A stretch of 64,000 nt of DNA. Origin: Actinernus sp. WN-2022. Lineage: Eukaryota; Cnidaria; Anthozoa; Actiniaria; Actinernidae. The position numbers and the translations under genes were made by a program. Location of the stretch: contig JAOWCC010000758.1 in assembly GCA_030867875.1 (NCBI GenBank), positions 38,297 to 102,296 on the forward strand, read 5' to 3'. This document shows positions 53,201-64,000 of this stretch, in pieces. The first letter of the stretch is position 1. Each line of letters opens with the position of its first letter. A model generated the notes under the pieces. The model was given only the letters and a program-made list of their open reading frames with translations. It had not been told where the DNA came from and did no database searches.

Positions 53201-54914
53201 TGGCTTTTAAAGCTTAAAGGCACACAAGATCTACGCTGTTTCCACAAAAGGAGCCCTAGAACCTAAAACCCCCTTTTGTGAAAACATGCTAGATCTTGTG
53301 TGCCTTTAGCTTTAAAAGCCAGTAACTCGTGTTTTTGCCGTTTTCTTGAAACGGCAAATGACAGTTGAAGACTTTAATGGCCTTTCTATCCCATAATTTA
53401 CTTGTGTGAGATCTATCCCATAATTTCTTTATTTGAGACCTAGAGGTTATGCTTAGGTTAGAAAAAGGCCATTTTCTGGTATTGTTACTCAAAATACAGG
53501 AAACTTCCATCCATTAAACGCAATCTACATGAAGAGAACGTTGTATTGCCGTATAGTGCATCGAAATCCATTGAAAGCTCGAGAAATGGCGCCACTTTGA
53601 AGATATTAGGGTACACAAGTAACTTTGAGAGATTAAGGTTAGGTTACAAAAAAACACATTTTCGGATTTTCTACTCCAAATAGGGCAAAACTGGCACGCC
53701 AGTCTGAAAGTACAGGAAGAGGCCGTTGTATTGCCGTATAGTGCATCGAAATCCATTAAAAGGTCGAGAAATGGCGCCACTTTGAAATTTAGGTTACACA
53801 AGTAAATTAATGCGTACTTGTTGGCTTTAAAAGCCAGTAACTCACTTTTCAACGTTTTGATCCCAAAAATGCACCTTTTTTCTCAGACCTAGTGGAAAAT
53901 GTACATCTTTCACTAAGCAAATCGTTGCGCCATACGTCAGGCAAAGTTGGTTTTTCGCGAAATTTTTTGAACTACTCCTCCCCACCCCACACCACCCTCA
54001 TAAAATACCTACAGATCAATTATTGGAAAGAAAGGCCAGAAAAGTCGTAAACTGTCATTTGCCCTTTCAAGAAAGCGGCAAAAACACGAGTAACTGGCTT
54101 TTAAAGCTTAAAGGCACACAAGATCTACGCTGTTTCCACAAAAGGAGCCCTAGAACCTAAAACCCCCTTTTGTGAAAACATGCTAGATCTTGTGTGCCTT
54201 TAGCTTTAAAAGCCAGTAACTCGTGTTTTTGCCGTTTTCTTGAAACGGCAAATGACAGTTGAAGACTTTAATGGCCTTTCTATCCCATAATTTACTTGTG
54301 TGAGATCTATCCCATAATTTCTTTATTTGAGACCTAGAGGTTATGCTTAGGTTAGAAAAAGGCCATTTTCTGGTATTGTTACTCAAAATACAGGAAACTT
54401 CCATCCATTAAACGCAATCTACATGAAGAGAACGTTGTATTGCCGTATAGTGCATCGAAATCCATTGAAAGCTCGAGAAATGGCGCCACTTTGAAGATAT
54501 TAGGGTACACAAGTAACTTTGAGAGATTAAGGTTAGGTTACAAAAAAACACATTTTCGGATTTTCTACTCCAAATAGGGCAAAACTGGCACGCCAGTCTG
54601 AAAGTACAGGAAGAGGCCGTTGTATTGCCGTATAGTGCATCGAAATCCATTAAAAGGTCGAGAAATGGCGCCACTTTGAAATTTAGGTTACACAAGTAAA
54701 TTAATGCGTACTTGTTGGCTTTAAAAGCCAGTAACTCACTTTTCAACGTTTTGATCCCAAAAATGCACCTTTTTTCTCAGACCTAGTGGAAAATGTACAT
54801 CTTTCACTAAGCAAATCGTTGCGCCATACGTCAGGCAAAGTTGGTTTTTCGCGAAATTTTTTGAACTACTCCTCCCCACCCCACACCACCCTCATAAAAT
54901 ACCTACAGATCAAT

Positions 54915-54916
54915 TT
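54915..54916. other. Private 1-nt deletion (A) in copy 61
   Basis: Reads GATCAATTTTGG where other copies read GATCAATTATTGG. The base at monomer position 79, near the outer end of the hairpin left arm, is missing. Copy 61 is 893 bp. Confidence 0.95.
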
Positions 54917-57900
54917 TGGAAAGAAAGGCCAGAAAAGTCGTAAACTGTCATTTGCCCTTTCAAGAAAGCGGCAAAAACACGAGTAACTGGCTTTTAAAGC
55001 TTAAAGGCACACAAGATCTACGCTGTTTCCACAAAAGGAGCCCTAGAACCTAAAACCCCCTTTTGTGAAAACATGCTAGATCTTGTGTGCCTTTAGCTTT
55101 AAAAGCCAGTAACTCGTGTTTTTGCCGTTTTCTTGAAACGGCAAATGACAGTTGAAGACTTTAATGGCCTTTCTATCCCATAATTTACTTGTGTGAGATC
55201 TATCCCATAATTTCTTTATTTGAGACCTAGAGGTTATGCTTAGGTTAGAAAAAGGCCATTTTCTGGTATTGTTACTCAAAATACAGGAAACTTCCATCCA
55301 TTAAACGCAATCTACATGAAGAGAACGTTGTATTGCCGTATAGTGCATCGAAATCCATTGAAAGCTCGAGAAATGGCGCCACTTTGAAGATATTAGGGTA
55401 CACAAGTAACTTTGAGAGATTAAGGTTAGGTTACAAAAAAACACATTTTCGGATTTTCTACTCCAAATAGGGCAAAACTGGCACGCCAGTCTGAAAGTAC
55501 AGGAAGAGGCCGTTGTATTGCCGTATAGTGCATCGAAATCCATTAAAAGGTCGAGAAATGGCGCCACTTTGAAATTTAGGTTACACAAGTAAATTAATGC
55601 GTACTTGTTGGCTTTAAAAGCCAGTAACTCACTTTTCAACGTTTTGATCCCAAAAATGCACCTTTTTTCTCAGACCTAGTGGAAAATGTACATCTTTCAC
55701 TAAGCAAATCGTTGCGCCATACGTCAGGCAAAGTTGGTTTTTCGCGAAATTTTTTGAACTACTCCTCCCCACCCCACACCACCCTCATAAAATACCTACA
55801 GATCAATTATTGGAAAGAAAGGCCAGAAAAGTCGTAAACTGTCATTTGCCCTTTCAAGAAAGCGGCAAAAACACGAGTAACTGGCTTTTAAAGCTTAAAG
55901 GCACACAAGATCTACGCTGTTTCCACAAAAGGAGCCCTAGAACCTAAAACCCCCTTTTGTGAAAACATGCTAGATCTTGTGTGCCTTTAGCTTTAAAAGC
56001 CAGTAACTCGTGTTTTTGCCGTTTTCTTGAAACGGCAAATGACAGTTGAAGACTTTAATGGCCTTTCTATCCCATAATTTACTTGTGTGAGATCTATCCC
56101 ATAATTTCTTTATTTGAGACCTAGAGGTTATGCTTAGGTTAGAAAAAGGCCATTTTCTGGTATTGTTACTCAAAATACAGGAAACTTCCATCCATTAAAC
56201 GCAATCTACATGAAGAGAACGTTGTATTGCCGTATAGTGCATCGAAATCCATTGAAAGCTCGAGAAATGGCGCCACTTTGAAGATATTAGGGTACACAAG
56301 TAACTTTGAGAGATTAAGGTTAGGTTACAAAAAAACACATTTTCGGATTTTCTACTCCAAATAGGGCAAAACTGGCACGCCAGTCTGAAAGTACAGGAAG
56401 AGGCCGTTGTATTGCCGTATAGTGCATCGAAATCCATTAAAAGGTCGAGAAATGGCGCCACTTTGAAATTTAGGTTACACAAGTAAATTAATGCGTACTT
56501 GTTGGCTTTAAAAGCCAGTAACTCACTTTTCAACGTTTTGATCCCAAAAATGCACCTTTTTTCTCAGACCTAGTGGAAAATGTACATCTTTCACTAAGCA
56601 AATCGTTGCGCCATACGTCAGGCAAAGTTGGTTTTTCGCGAAATTTTTTGAACTACTCCTCCCCACCCCACACCACCCTCATAAAATACCTACAGATCAA
56701 TTATTGGAAAGAAAGGCCAGAAAAGTCGTAAACTGTCATTTGCCCTTTCAAGAAAGCGGCAAAAACACGAGTAACTGGCTTTTAAAGCTTAAAGGCACAC
56801 AAGATCTACGCTGTTTCCACAAAAGGAGCCCTAGAACCTAAAACCCCCTTTTGTGAAAACATGCTAGATCTTGTGTGCCTTTAGCTTTAAAAGCCAGTAA
56901 CTCGTGTTTTTGCCGTTTTCTTGAAACGGCAAATGACAGTTGAAGACTTTAATGGCCTTTCTATCCCATAATTTACTTGTGTGAGATCTATCCCATAATT
57001 TCTTTATTTGAGACCTAGAGGTTATGCTTAGGTTAGAAAAAGGCCATTTTCTGGTATTGTTACTCAAAATACAGGAAACTTCCATCCATTAAACGCAATC
57101 TACATGAAGAGAACGTTGTATTGCCGTATAGTGCATCGAAATCCATTGAAAGCTCGAGAAATGGCGCCACTTTGAAGATATTAGGGTACACAAGTAACTT
57201 TGAGAGATTAAGGTTAGGTTACAAAAAAACACATTTTCGGATTTTCTACTCCAAATAGGGCAAAACTGGCACGCCAGTCTGAAAGTACAGGAAGAGGCCG
57301 TTGTATTGCCGTATAGTGCATCGAAATCCATTAAAAGGTCGAGAAATGGCGCCACTTTGAAATTTAGGTTACACAAGTAAATTAATGCGTACTTGTTGGC
57401 TTTAAAAGCCAGTAACTCACTTTTCAACGTTTTGATCCCAAAAATGCACCTTTTTTCTCAGACCTAGTGGAAAATGTACATCTTTCACTAAGCAAATCGT
57501 TGCGCCATACGTCAGGCAAAGTTGGTTTTTCGCGAAATTTTTTGAACTACTCCTCCCCACCCCACACCACCCTCATAAAATACCTACAGATCAATTATTG
57601 GAAAGAAAGGCCAGAAAAGTCGTAAACTGTCATTTGCCCTTTCAAGAAAGCGGCAAAAACACGAGTAACTGGCTTTTAAAGCTTAAAGGCACACAAGATC
57701 TACGCTGTTTCCACAAAAGGAGCCCTAGAACCTAAAACCCCCTTTTGTGAAAACATGCTAGATCTTGTGTGCCTTTAGCTTTAAAAGCCAGTAACTCGTG
57801 TTTTTGCCGTTTTCTTGAAACGGCAAATGACAGTTGAAGACTTTAATGGCCTTTCTATCCCATAATTTACTTGTGTGAGATCTATCCCATAATTTCTTTA

Positions 57901-60900
57901 TTTGAGACCTAGAGGTTATGCTTAGGTTAGAAAAAGGCCATTTTCTGGTATTGTTACTCAAAATACAGGAAACTTCCATCCATTAAACGCAATCTACATG
58001 AAGAGAACGTTGTATTGCCGTATAGTGCATCGAAATCCATTGAAAGCTCGAGAAATGGCGCCACTTTGAAGATATTAGGGTACACAAGTAACTTTGAGAG
58101 ATTAAGGTTAGGTTACAAAAAAACACATTTTCGGATTTTCTACTCCAAATAGGGCAAAACTGGCACGCCAGTCTGAAAGTACAGGAAGAGGCCGTTGTAT
58201 TGCCGTATAGTGCATCGAAATCCATTAAAAGGTCGAGAAATGGCGCCACTTTGAAATTTAGGTTACACAAGTAAATTAATGCGTACTTGTTGGCTTTAAA
58301 AGCCAGTAACTCACTTTTCAACGTTTTGATCCCAAAAATGCACCTTTTTTCTCAGACCTAGTGGAAAATGTACATCTTTCACTAAGCAAATCGTTGCGCC
58401 ATACGTCAGGCAAAGTTGGTTTTTCGCGAAATTTTTTGAACTACTCCTCCCCACCCCACACCACCCTCATAAAATACCTACAGATCAATTATTGGAAAGA
58501 AAGGCCAGAAAAGTCGTAAACTGTCATTTGCCCTTTCAAGAAAGCGGCAAAAACACGAGTAACTGGCTTTTAAAGCTTAAAGGCACACAAGATCTACGCT
58601 GTTTCCACAAAAGGAGCCCTAGAACCTAAAACCCCCTTTTGTGAAAACATGCTAGATCTTGTGTGCCTTTAGCTTTAAAAGCCAGTAACTCGTGTTTTTG
58701 CCGTTTTCTTGAAACGGCAAATGACAGTTGAAGACTTTAATGGCCTTTCTATCCCATAATTTACTTGTGTGAGATCTATCCCATAATTTCTTTATTTGAG
58801 ACCTAGAGGTTATGCTTAGGTTAGAAAAAGGCCATTTTCTGGTATTGTTACTCAAAATACAGGAAACTTCCATCCATTAAACGCAATCTACATGAAGAGA
58901 ACGTTGTATTGCCGTATAGTGCATCGAAATCCATTGAAAGCTCGAGAAATGGCGCCACTTTGAAGATATTAGGGTACACAAGTAACTTTGAGAGATTAAG
59001 GTTAGGTTACAAAAAAACACATTTTCGGATTTTCTACTCCAAATAGGGCAAAACTGGCACGCCAGTCTGAAAGTACAGGAAGAGGCCGTTGTATTGCCGT
59101 ATAGTGCATCGAAATCCATTAAAAGGTCGAGAAATGGCGCCACTTTGAAATTTAGGTTACACAAGTAAATTAATGCGTACTTGTTGGCTTTAAAAGCCAG
59201 TAACTCACTTTTCAACGTTTTGATCCCAAAAATGCACCTTTTTTCTCAGACCTAGTGGAAAATGTACATCTTTCACTAAGCAAATCGTTGCGCCATACGT
59301 CAGGCAAAGTTGGTTTTTCGCGAAATTTTTTGAACTACTCCTCCCCACCCCACACCACCCTCATAAAATACCTACAGATCAATTATTGGAAAGAAAGGCC
59401 AGAAAAGTCGTAAACTGTCATTTGCCCTTTCAAGAAAGCGGCAAAAACACGAGTAACTGGCTTTTAAAGCTTAAAGGCACACAAGATCTACGCTGTTTCC
59501 ACAAAAGGAGCCCTAGAACCTAAAACCCCCTTTTGTGAAAACATGCTAGATCTTGTGTGCCTTTAGCTTTAAAAGCCAGTAACTCGTGTTTTTGCCGTTT
59601 TCTTGAAACGGCAAATGACAGTTGAAGACTTTAATGGCCTTTCTATCCCATAATTTACTTGTGTGAGATCTATCCCATAATTTCTTTATTTGAGACCTAG
59701 AGGTTATGCTTAGGTTAGAAAAAGGCCATTTTCTGGTATTGTTACTCAAAATACAGGAAACTTCCATCCATTAAACGCAATCTACATGAAGAGAACGTTG
59801 TATTGCCGTATAGTGCATCGAAATCCATTGAAAGCTCGAGAAATGGCGCCACTTTGAAGATATTAGGGTACACAAGTAACTTTGAGAGATTAAGGTTAGG
59901 TTACAAAAAAACACATTTTCGGATTTTCTACTCCAAATAGGGCAAAACTGGCACGCCAGTCTGAAAGTACAGGAAGAGGCCGTTGTATTGCCGTATAGTG
60001 CATCGAAATCCATTAAAAGGTCGAGAAATGGCGCCACTTTGAAATTTAGGTTACACAAGTAAATTAATGCGTACTTGTTGGCTTTAAAAGCCAGTAACTC
60101 ACTTTTCAACGTTTTGATCCCAAAAATGCACCTTTTTTCTCAGACCTAGTGGAAAATGTACATCTTTCACTAAGCAAATCGTTGCGCCATACGTCAGGCA
60201 AAGTTGGTTTTTCGCGAAATTTTTTGAACTACTCCTCCCCACCCCACACCACCCTCATAAAATACCTACAGATCAATTATTGGAAAGAAAGGCCAGAAAA
60301 GTCGTAAACTGTCATTTGCCCTTTCAAGAAAGCGGCAAAAACACGAGTAACTGGCTTTTAAAGCTTAAAGGCACACAAGATCTACGCTGTTTCCACAAAA
60401 GGAGCCCTAGAACCTAAAACCCCCTTTTGTGAAAACATGCTAGATCTTGTGTGCCTTTAGCTTTAAAAGCCAGTAACTCGTGTTTTTGCCGTTTTCTTGA
60501 AACGGCAAATGACAGTTGAAGACTTTAATGGCCTTTCTATCCCATAATTTACTTGTGTGAGATCTATCCCATAATTTCTTTATTTGAGACCTAGAGGTTA
60601 TGCTTAGGTTAGAAAAAGGCCATTTTCTGGTATTGTTACTCAAAATACAGGAAACTTCCATCCATTAAACGCAATCTACATGAAGAGAACGTTGTATTGC
60701 CGTATAGTGCATCGAAATCCATTGAAAGCTCGAGAAATGGCGCCACTTTGAAGATATTAGGGTACACAAGTAACTTTGAGAGATTAAGGTTAGGTTACAA
60801 AAAAACACATTTTCGGATTTTCTACTCCAAATAGGGCAAAACTGGCACGCCAGTCTGAAAGTACAGGAAGAGGCCGTTGTATTGCCGTATAGTGCATCGA

Positions 60901-63900
60901 AATCCATTAAAAGGTCGAGAAATGGCGCCACTTTGAAATTTAGGTTACACAAGTAAATTAATGCGTACTTGTTGGCTTTAAAAGCCAGTAACTCACTTTT
61001 CAACGTTTTGATCCCAAAAATGCACCTTTTTTCTCAGACCTAGTGGAAAATGTACATCTTTCACTAAGCAAATCGTTGCGCCATACGTCAGGCAAAGTTG
61101 GTTTTTCGCGAAATTTTTTGAACTACTCCTCCCCACCCCACACCACCCTCATAAAATACCTACAGATCAATTATTGGAAAGAAAGGCCAGAAAAGTCGTA
61201 AACTGTCATTTGCCCTTTCAAGAAAGCGGCAAAAACACGAGTAACTGGCTTTTAAAGCTTAAAGGCACACAAGATCTACGCTGTTTCCACAAAAGGAGCC
61301 CTAGAACCTAAAACCCCCTTTTGTGAAAACATGCTAGATCTTGTGTGCCTTTAGCTTTAAAAGCCAGTAACTCGTGTTTTTGCCGTTTTCTTGAAACGGC
61401 AAATGACAGTTGAAGACTTTAATGGCCTTTCTATCCCATAATTTACTTGTGTGAGATCTATCCCATAATTTCTTTATTTGAGACCTAGAGGTTATGCTTA
61501 GGTTAGAAAAAGGCCATTTTCTGGTATTGTTACTCAAAATACAGGAAACTTCCATCCATTAAACGCAATCTACATGAAGAGAACGTTGTATTGCCGTATA
61601 GTGCATCGAAATCCATTGAAAGCTCGAGAAATGGCGCCACTTTGAAGATATTAGGGTACACAAGTAACTTTGAGAGATTAAGGTTAGGTTACAAAAAAAC
61701 ACATTTTCGGATTTTCTACTCCAAATAGGGCAAAACTGGCACGCCAGTCTGAAAGTACAGGAAGAGGCCGTTGTATTGCCGTATAGTGCATCGAAATCCA
61801 TTAAAAGGTCGAGAAATGGCGCCACTTTGAAATTTAGGTTACACAAGTAAATTAATGCGTACTTGTTGGCTTTAAAAGCCAGTAACTCACTTTTCAACGT
61901 TTTGATCCCAAAAATGCACCTTTTTTCTCAGACCTAGTGGAAAATGTACATCTTTCACTAAGCAAATCGTTGCGCCATACGTCAGGCAAAGTTGGTTTTT
62001 CGCGAAATTTTTTGAACTACTCCTCCCCACCCCACACCACCCTCATAAAATACCTACAGATCAATTATTGGAAAGAAAGGCCAGAAAAGTCGTAAACTGT
62101 CATTTGCCCTTTCAAGAAAGCGGCAAAAACACGAGTAACTGGCTTTTAAAGCTTAAAGGCACACAAGATCTACGCTGTTTCCACAAAAGGAGCCCTAGAA
62201 CCTAAAACCCCCTTTTGTGAAAACATGCTAGATCTTGTGTGCCTTTAGCTTTAAAAGCCAGTAACTCGTGTTTTTGCCGTTTTCTTGAAACGGCAAATGA
62301 CAGTTGAAGACTTTAATGGCCTTTCTATCCCATAATTTACTTGTGTGAGATCTATCCCATAATTTCTTTATTTGAGACCTAGAGGTTATGCTTAGGTTAG
62401 AAAAAGGCCATTTTCTGGTATTGTTACTCAAAATACAGGAAACTTCCATCCATTAAACGCAATCTACATGAAGAGAACGTTGTATTGCCGTATAGTGCAT
62501 CGAAATCCATTGAAAGCTCGAGAAATGGCGCCACTTTGAAGATATTAGGGTACACAAGTAACTTTGAGAGATTAAGGTTAGGTTACAAAAAAACACATTT
62601 TCGGATTTTCTACTCCAAATAGGGCAAAACTGGCACGCCAGTCTGAAAGTACAGGAAGAGGCCGTTGTATTGCCGTATAGTGCATCGAAATCCATTAAAA
62701 GGTCGAGAAATGGCGCCACTTTGAAATTTAGGTTACACAAGTAAATTAATGCGTACTTGTTGGCTTTAAAAGCCAGTAACTCACTTTTCAACGTTTTGAT
62801 CCCAAAAATGCACCTTTTTTCTCAGACCTAGTGGAAAATGTACATCTTTCACTAAGCAAATCGTTGCGCCATACGTCAGGCAAAGTTGGTTTTTCGCGAA
62901 ATTTTTTGAACTACTCCTCCCCACCCCACACCACCCTCATAAAATACCTACAGATCAATTATTGGAAAGAAAGGCCAGAAAAGTCGTAAACTGTCATTTG
63001 CCCTTTCAAGAAAGCGGCAAAAACACGAGTAACTGGCTTTTAAAGCTTAAAGGCACACAAGATCTACGCTGTTTCCACAAAAGGAGCCCTAGAACCTAAA
63101 ACCCCCTTTTGTGAAAACATGCTAGATCTTGTGTGCCTTTAGCTTTAAAAGCCAGTAACTCGTGTTTTTGCCGTTTTCTTGAAACGGCAAATGACAGTTG
63201 AAGACTTTAATGGCCTTTCTATCCCATAATTTACTTGTGTGAGATCTATCCCATAATTTCTTTATTTGAGACCTAGAGGTTATGCTTAGGTTAGAAAAAG
63301 GCCATTTTCTGGTATTGTTACTCAAAATACAGGAAACTTCCATCCATTAAACGCAATCTACATGAAGAGAACGTTGTATTGCCGTATAGTGCATCGAAAT
63401 CCATTGAAAGCTCGAGAAATGGCGCCACTTTGAAGATATTAGGGTACACAAGTAACTTTGAGAGATTAAGGTTAGGTTACAAAAAAACACATTTTCGGAT
63501 TTTCTACTCCAAATAGGGCAAAACTGGCACGCCAGTCTGAAAGTACAGGAAGAGGCCGTTGTATTGCCGTATAGTGCATCGAAATCCATTAAAAGGTCGA
63601 GAAATGGCGCCACTTTGAAATTTAGGTTACACAAGTAAATTAATGCGTACTTGTTGGCTTTAAAAGCCAGTAACTCACTTTTCAACGTTTTGATCCCAAA
63701 AATGCACCTTTTTTCTCAGACCTAGTGGAAAATGTACATCTTTCACTAAGCAAATCGTTGCGCCATACGTCAGGCAAAGTTGGTTTTTCGCGAAATTTTT
63801 TGAACTACTCCTCCCCACCCCACACCACCCTCATAAAATACCTACAGATCAATTATTGGAAAGAAAGGCCAGAAAAGTCGTAAACTGTCATTTGCCCTTT

Positions 63901-64000
63901 CAAGAAAGCGGCAAAAACACGAGTAACTGGCTTTTAAAGCTTAAAGGCACACAAGATCTACGCTGTTTCCACAAAAGGAGCCCTAGAACCTAAAACCCCC

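Larger units (their letters stand above)
34432..64000. repeat. 894-bp satellite array, segment C (right part of copy 38 to partial copy 71)
   Basis: The array continues to the window edge without another insertion. Copies 39-41 start at 35169, 36063 and 36957. Copy 42 (37851-38745) is 895 bp because of one inserted C. Copies 43-60 follow from 38746. Copy 61 (54838-55730) is 893 bp because one A is missing. Copies 62-70 run from 55731, and the 224-nt partial copy 71 starts at 63777. The position-709 A-to-G variant is absent from all copies here. The array evidently extends beyond the window on the right; on the left the window opens at an arbitrary point in the phase. No gene lies in the segment. 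Confidence 0.98.

Noticed and set aside
54786..54986. 66-codon plus-strand open frame unique to copies 60-61
   Set aside because: It appears only because the 1-nt deletion at 54915/54916 joins two frames. It spans the monomer junction and the hairpin arm and resembles no known protein.
1..64000. CRISPR array or bacterial repeat region
   Set aside because: The repeats are 894 bp and contiguous, with no unique spacers and no cas-like genes.

Overview
This window is satellite DNA. It is a single head-to-tail tandem array of an 894-bp monomer with 70 complete copies (two of them interrupted) and a 224-nt partial copy at the right edge. I see no credible protein-coding gene, tRNA, rRNA or CRISPR array. 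A long, nearly invariant, gene-free array that carries a short non-autonomous DNA transposon points to a eukaryotic nuclear genome, most likely animal, in a centromeric, pericentromeric, subtelomeric or other heterochromatic satellite block. TTAGG-like motifs inside the monomer are a weak hint of an arthropod. The sequence does not settle the species or the chromosomal location.

Monomer layout, using 1-894 as reference: 1-74 is a leader with a palindromic TTTCGCGAAA and a C-rich, G-free tract. 75-349 is a large imperfect inverted repeat with about 128-nt arms and a 20-nt loop. 336-389 is a 27-bp tandem duplication at the outer edge of the right arm. 404-756 is a diverged direct dimer of a unit of about 185 bp, bordered by TTAGGTTA-like octamers. 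757-894 is a tail that holds a third copy of the 20-nt core of the hairpin arms. The monomer is therefore itself built from inverted and direct duplications.

Array layout: segment A (1-15359), a 594-bp MITE-like element (15360-15953), segment B (15954-33837), a second apparently identical element (33838-34431), and segment C (34432-64000). Both elements lie at the same nucleotide of the monomer, in the left hairpin arm, at a TTAA site inside a duplicated TTTAAAG. They are exactly 18,478 bp apart, which is 20 monomers plus the 598-bp insertion. This fits one insertion followed by duplication of a multi-monomer block, not two insertions.

The few sequence variants support that history. An A-to-G variant at monomer position 709 occurs in copies 12, 13, 30, 33 and 34. 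All lie 4 to 8 monomers to the left of a MITE-bearing copy (18 and 38). The adjacent variant pair is displaced by one monomer between the two blocks, which implies a one-monomer gain or loss after the duplication. The only other differences I noticed are a 1-nt insertion in copy 42 and a 1-nt deletion in copy 61. The comparison was by eye, so silent substitutions may have been missed.

The most interesting possibility is that every copy can encode a long hairpin RNA, making about 70 tandem hairpins, if the array is transcribed. Nothing in the sequence shows that it is.
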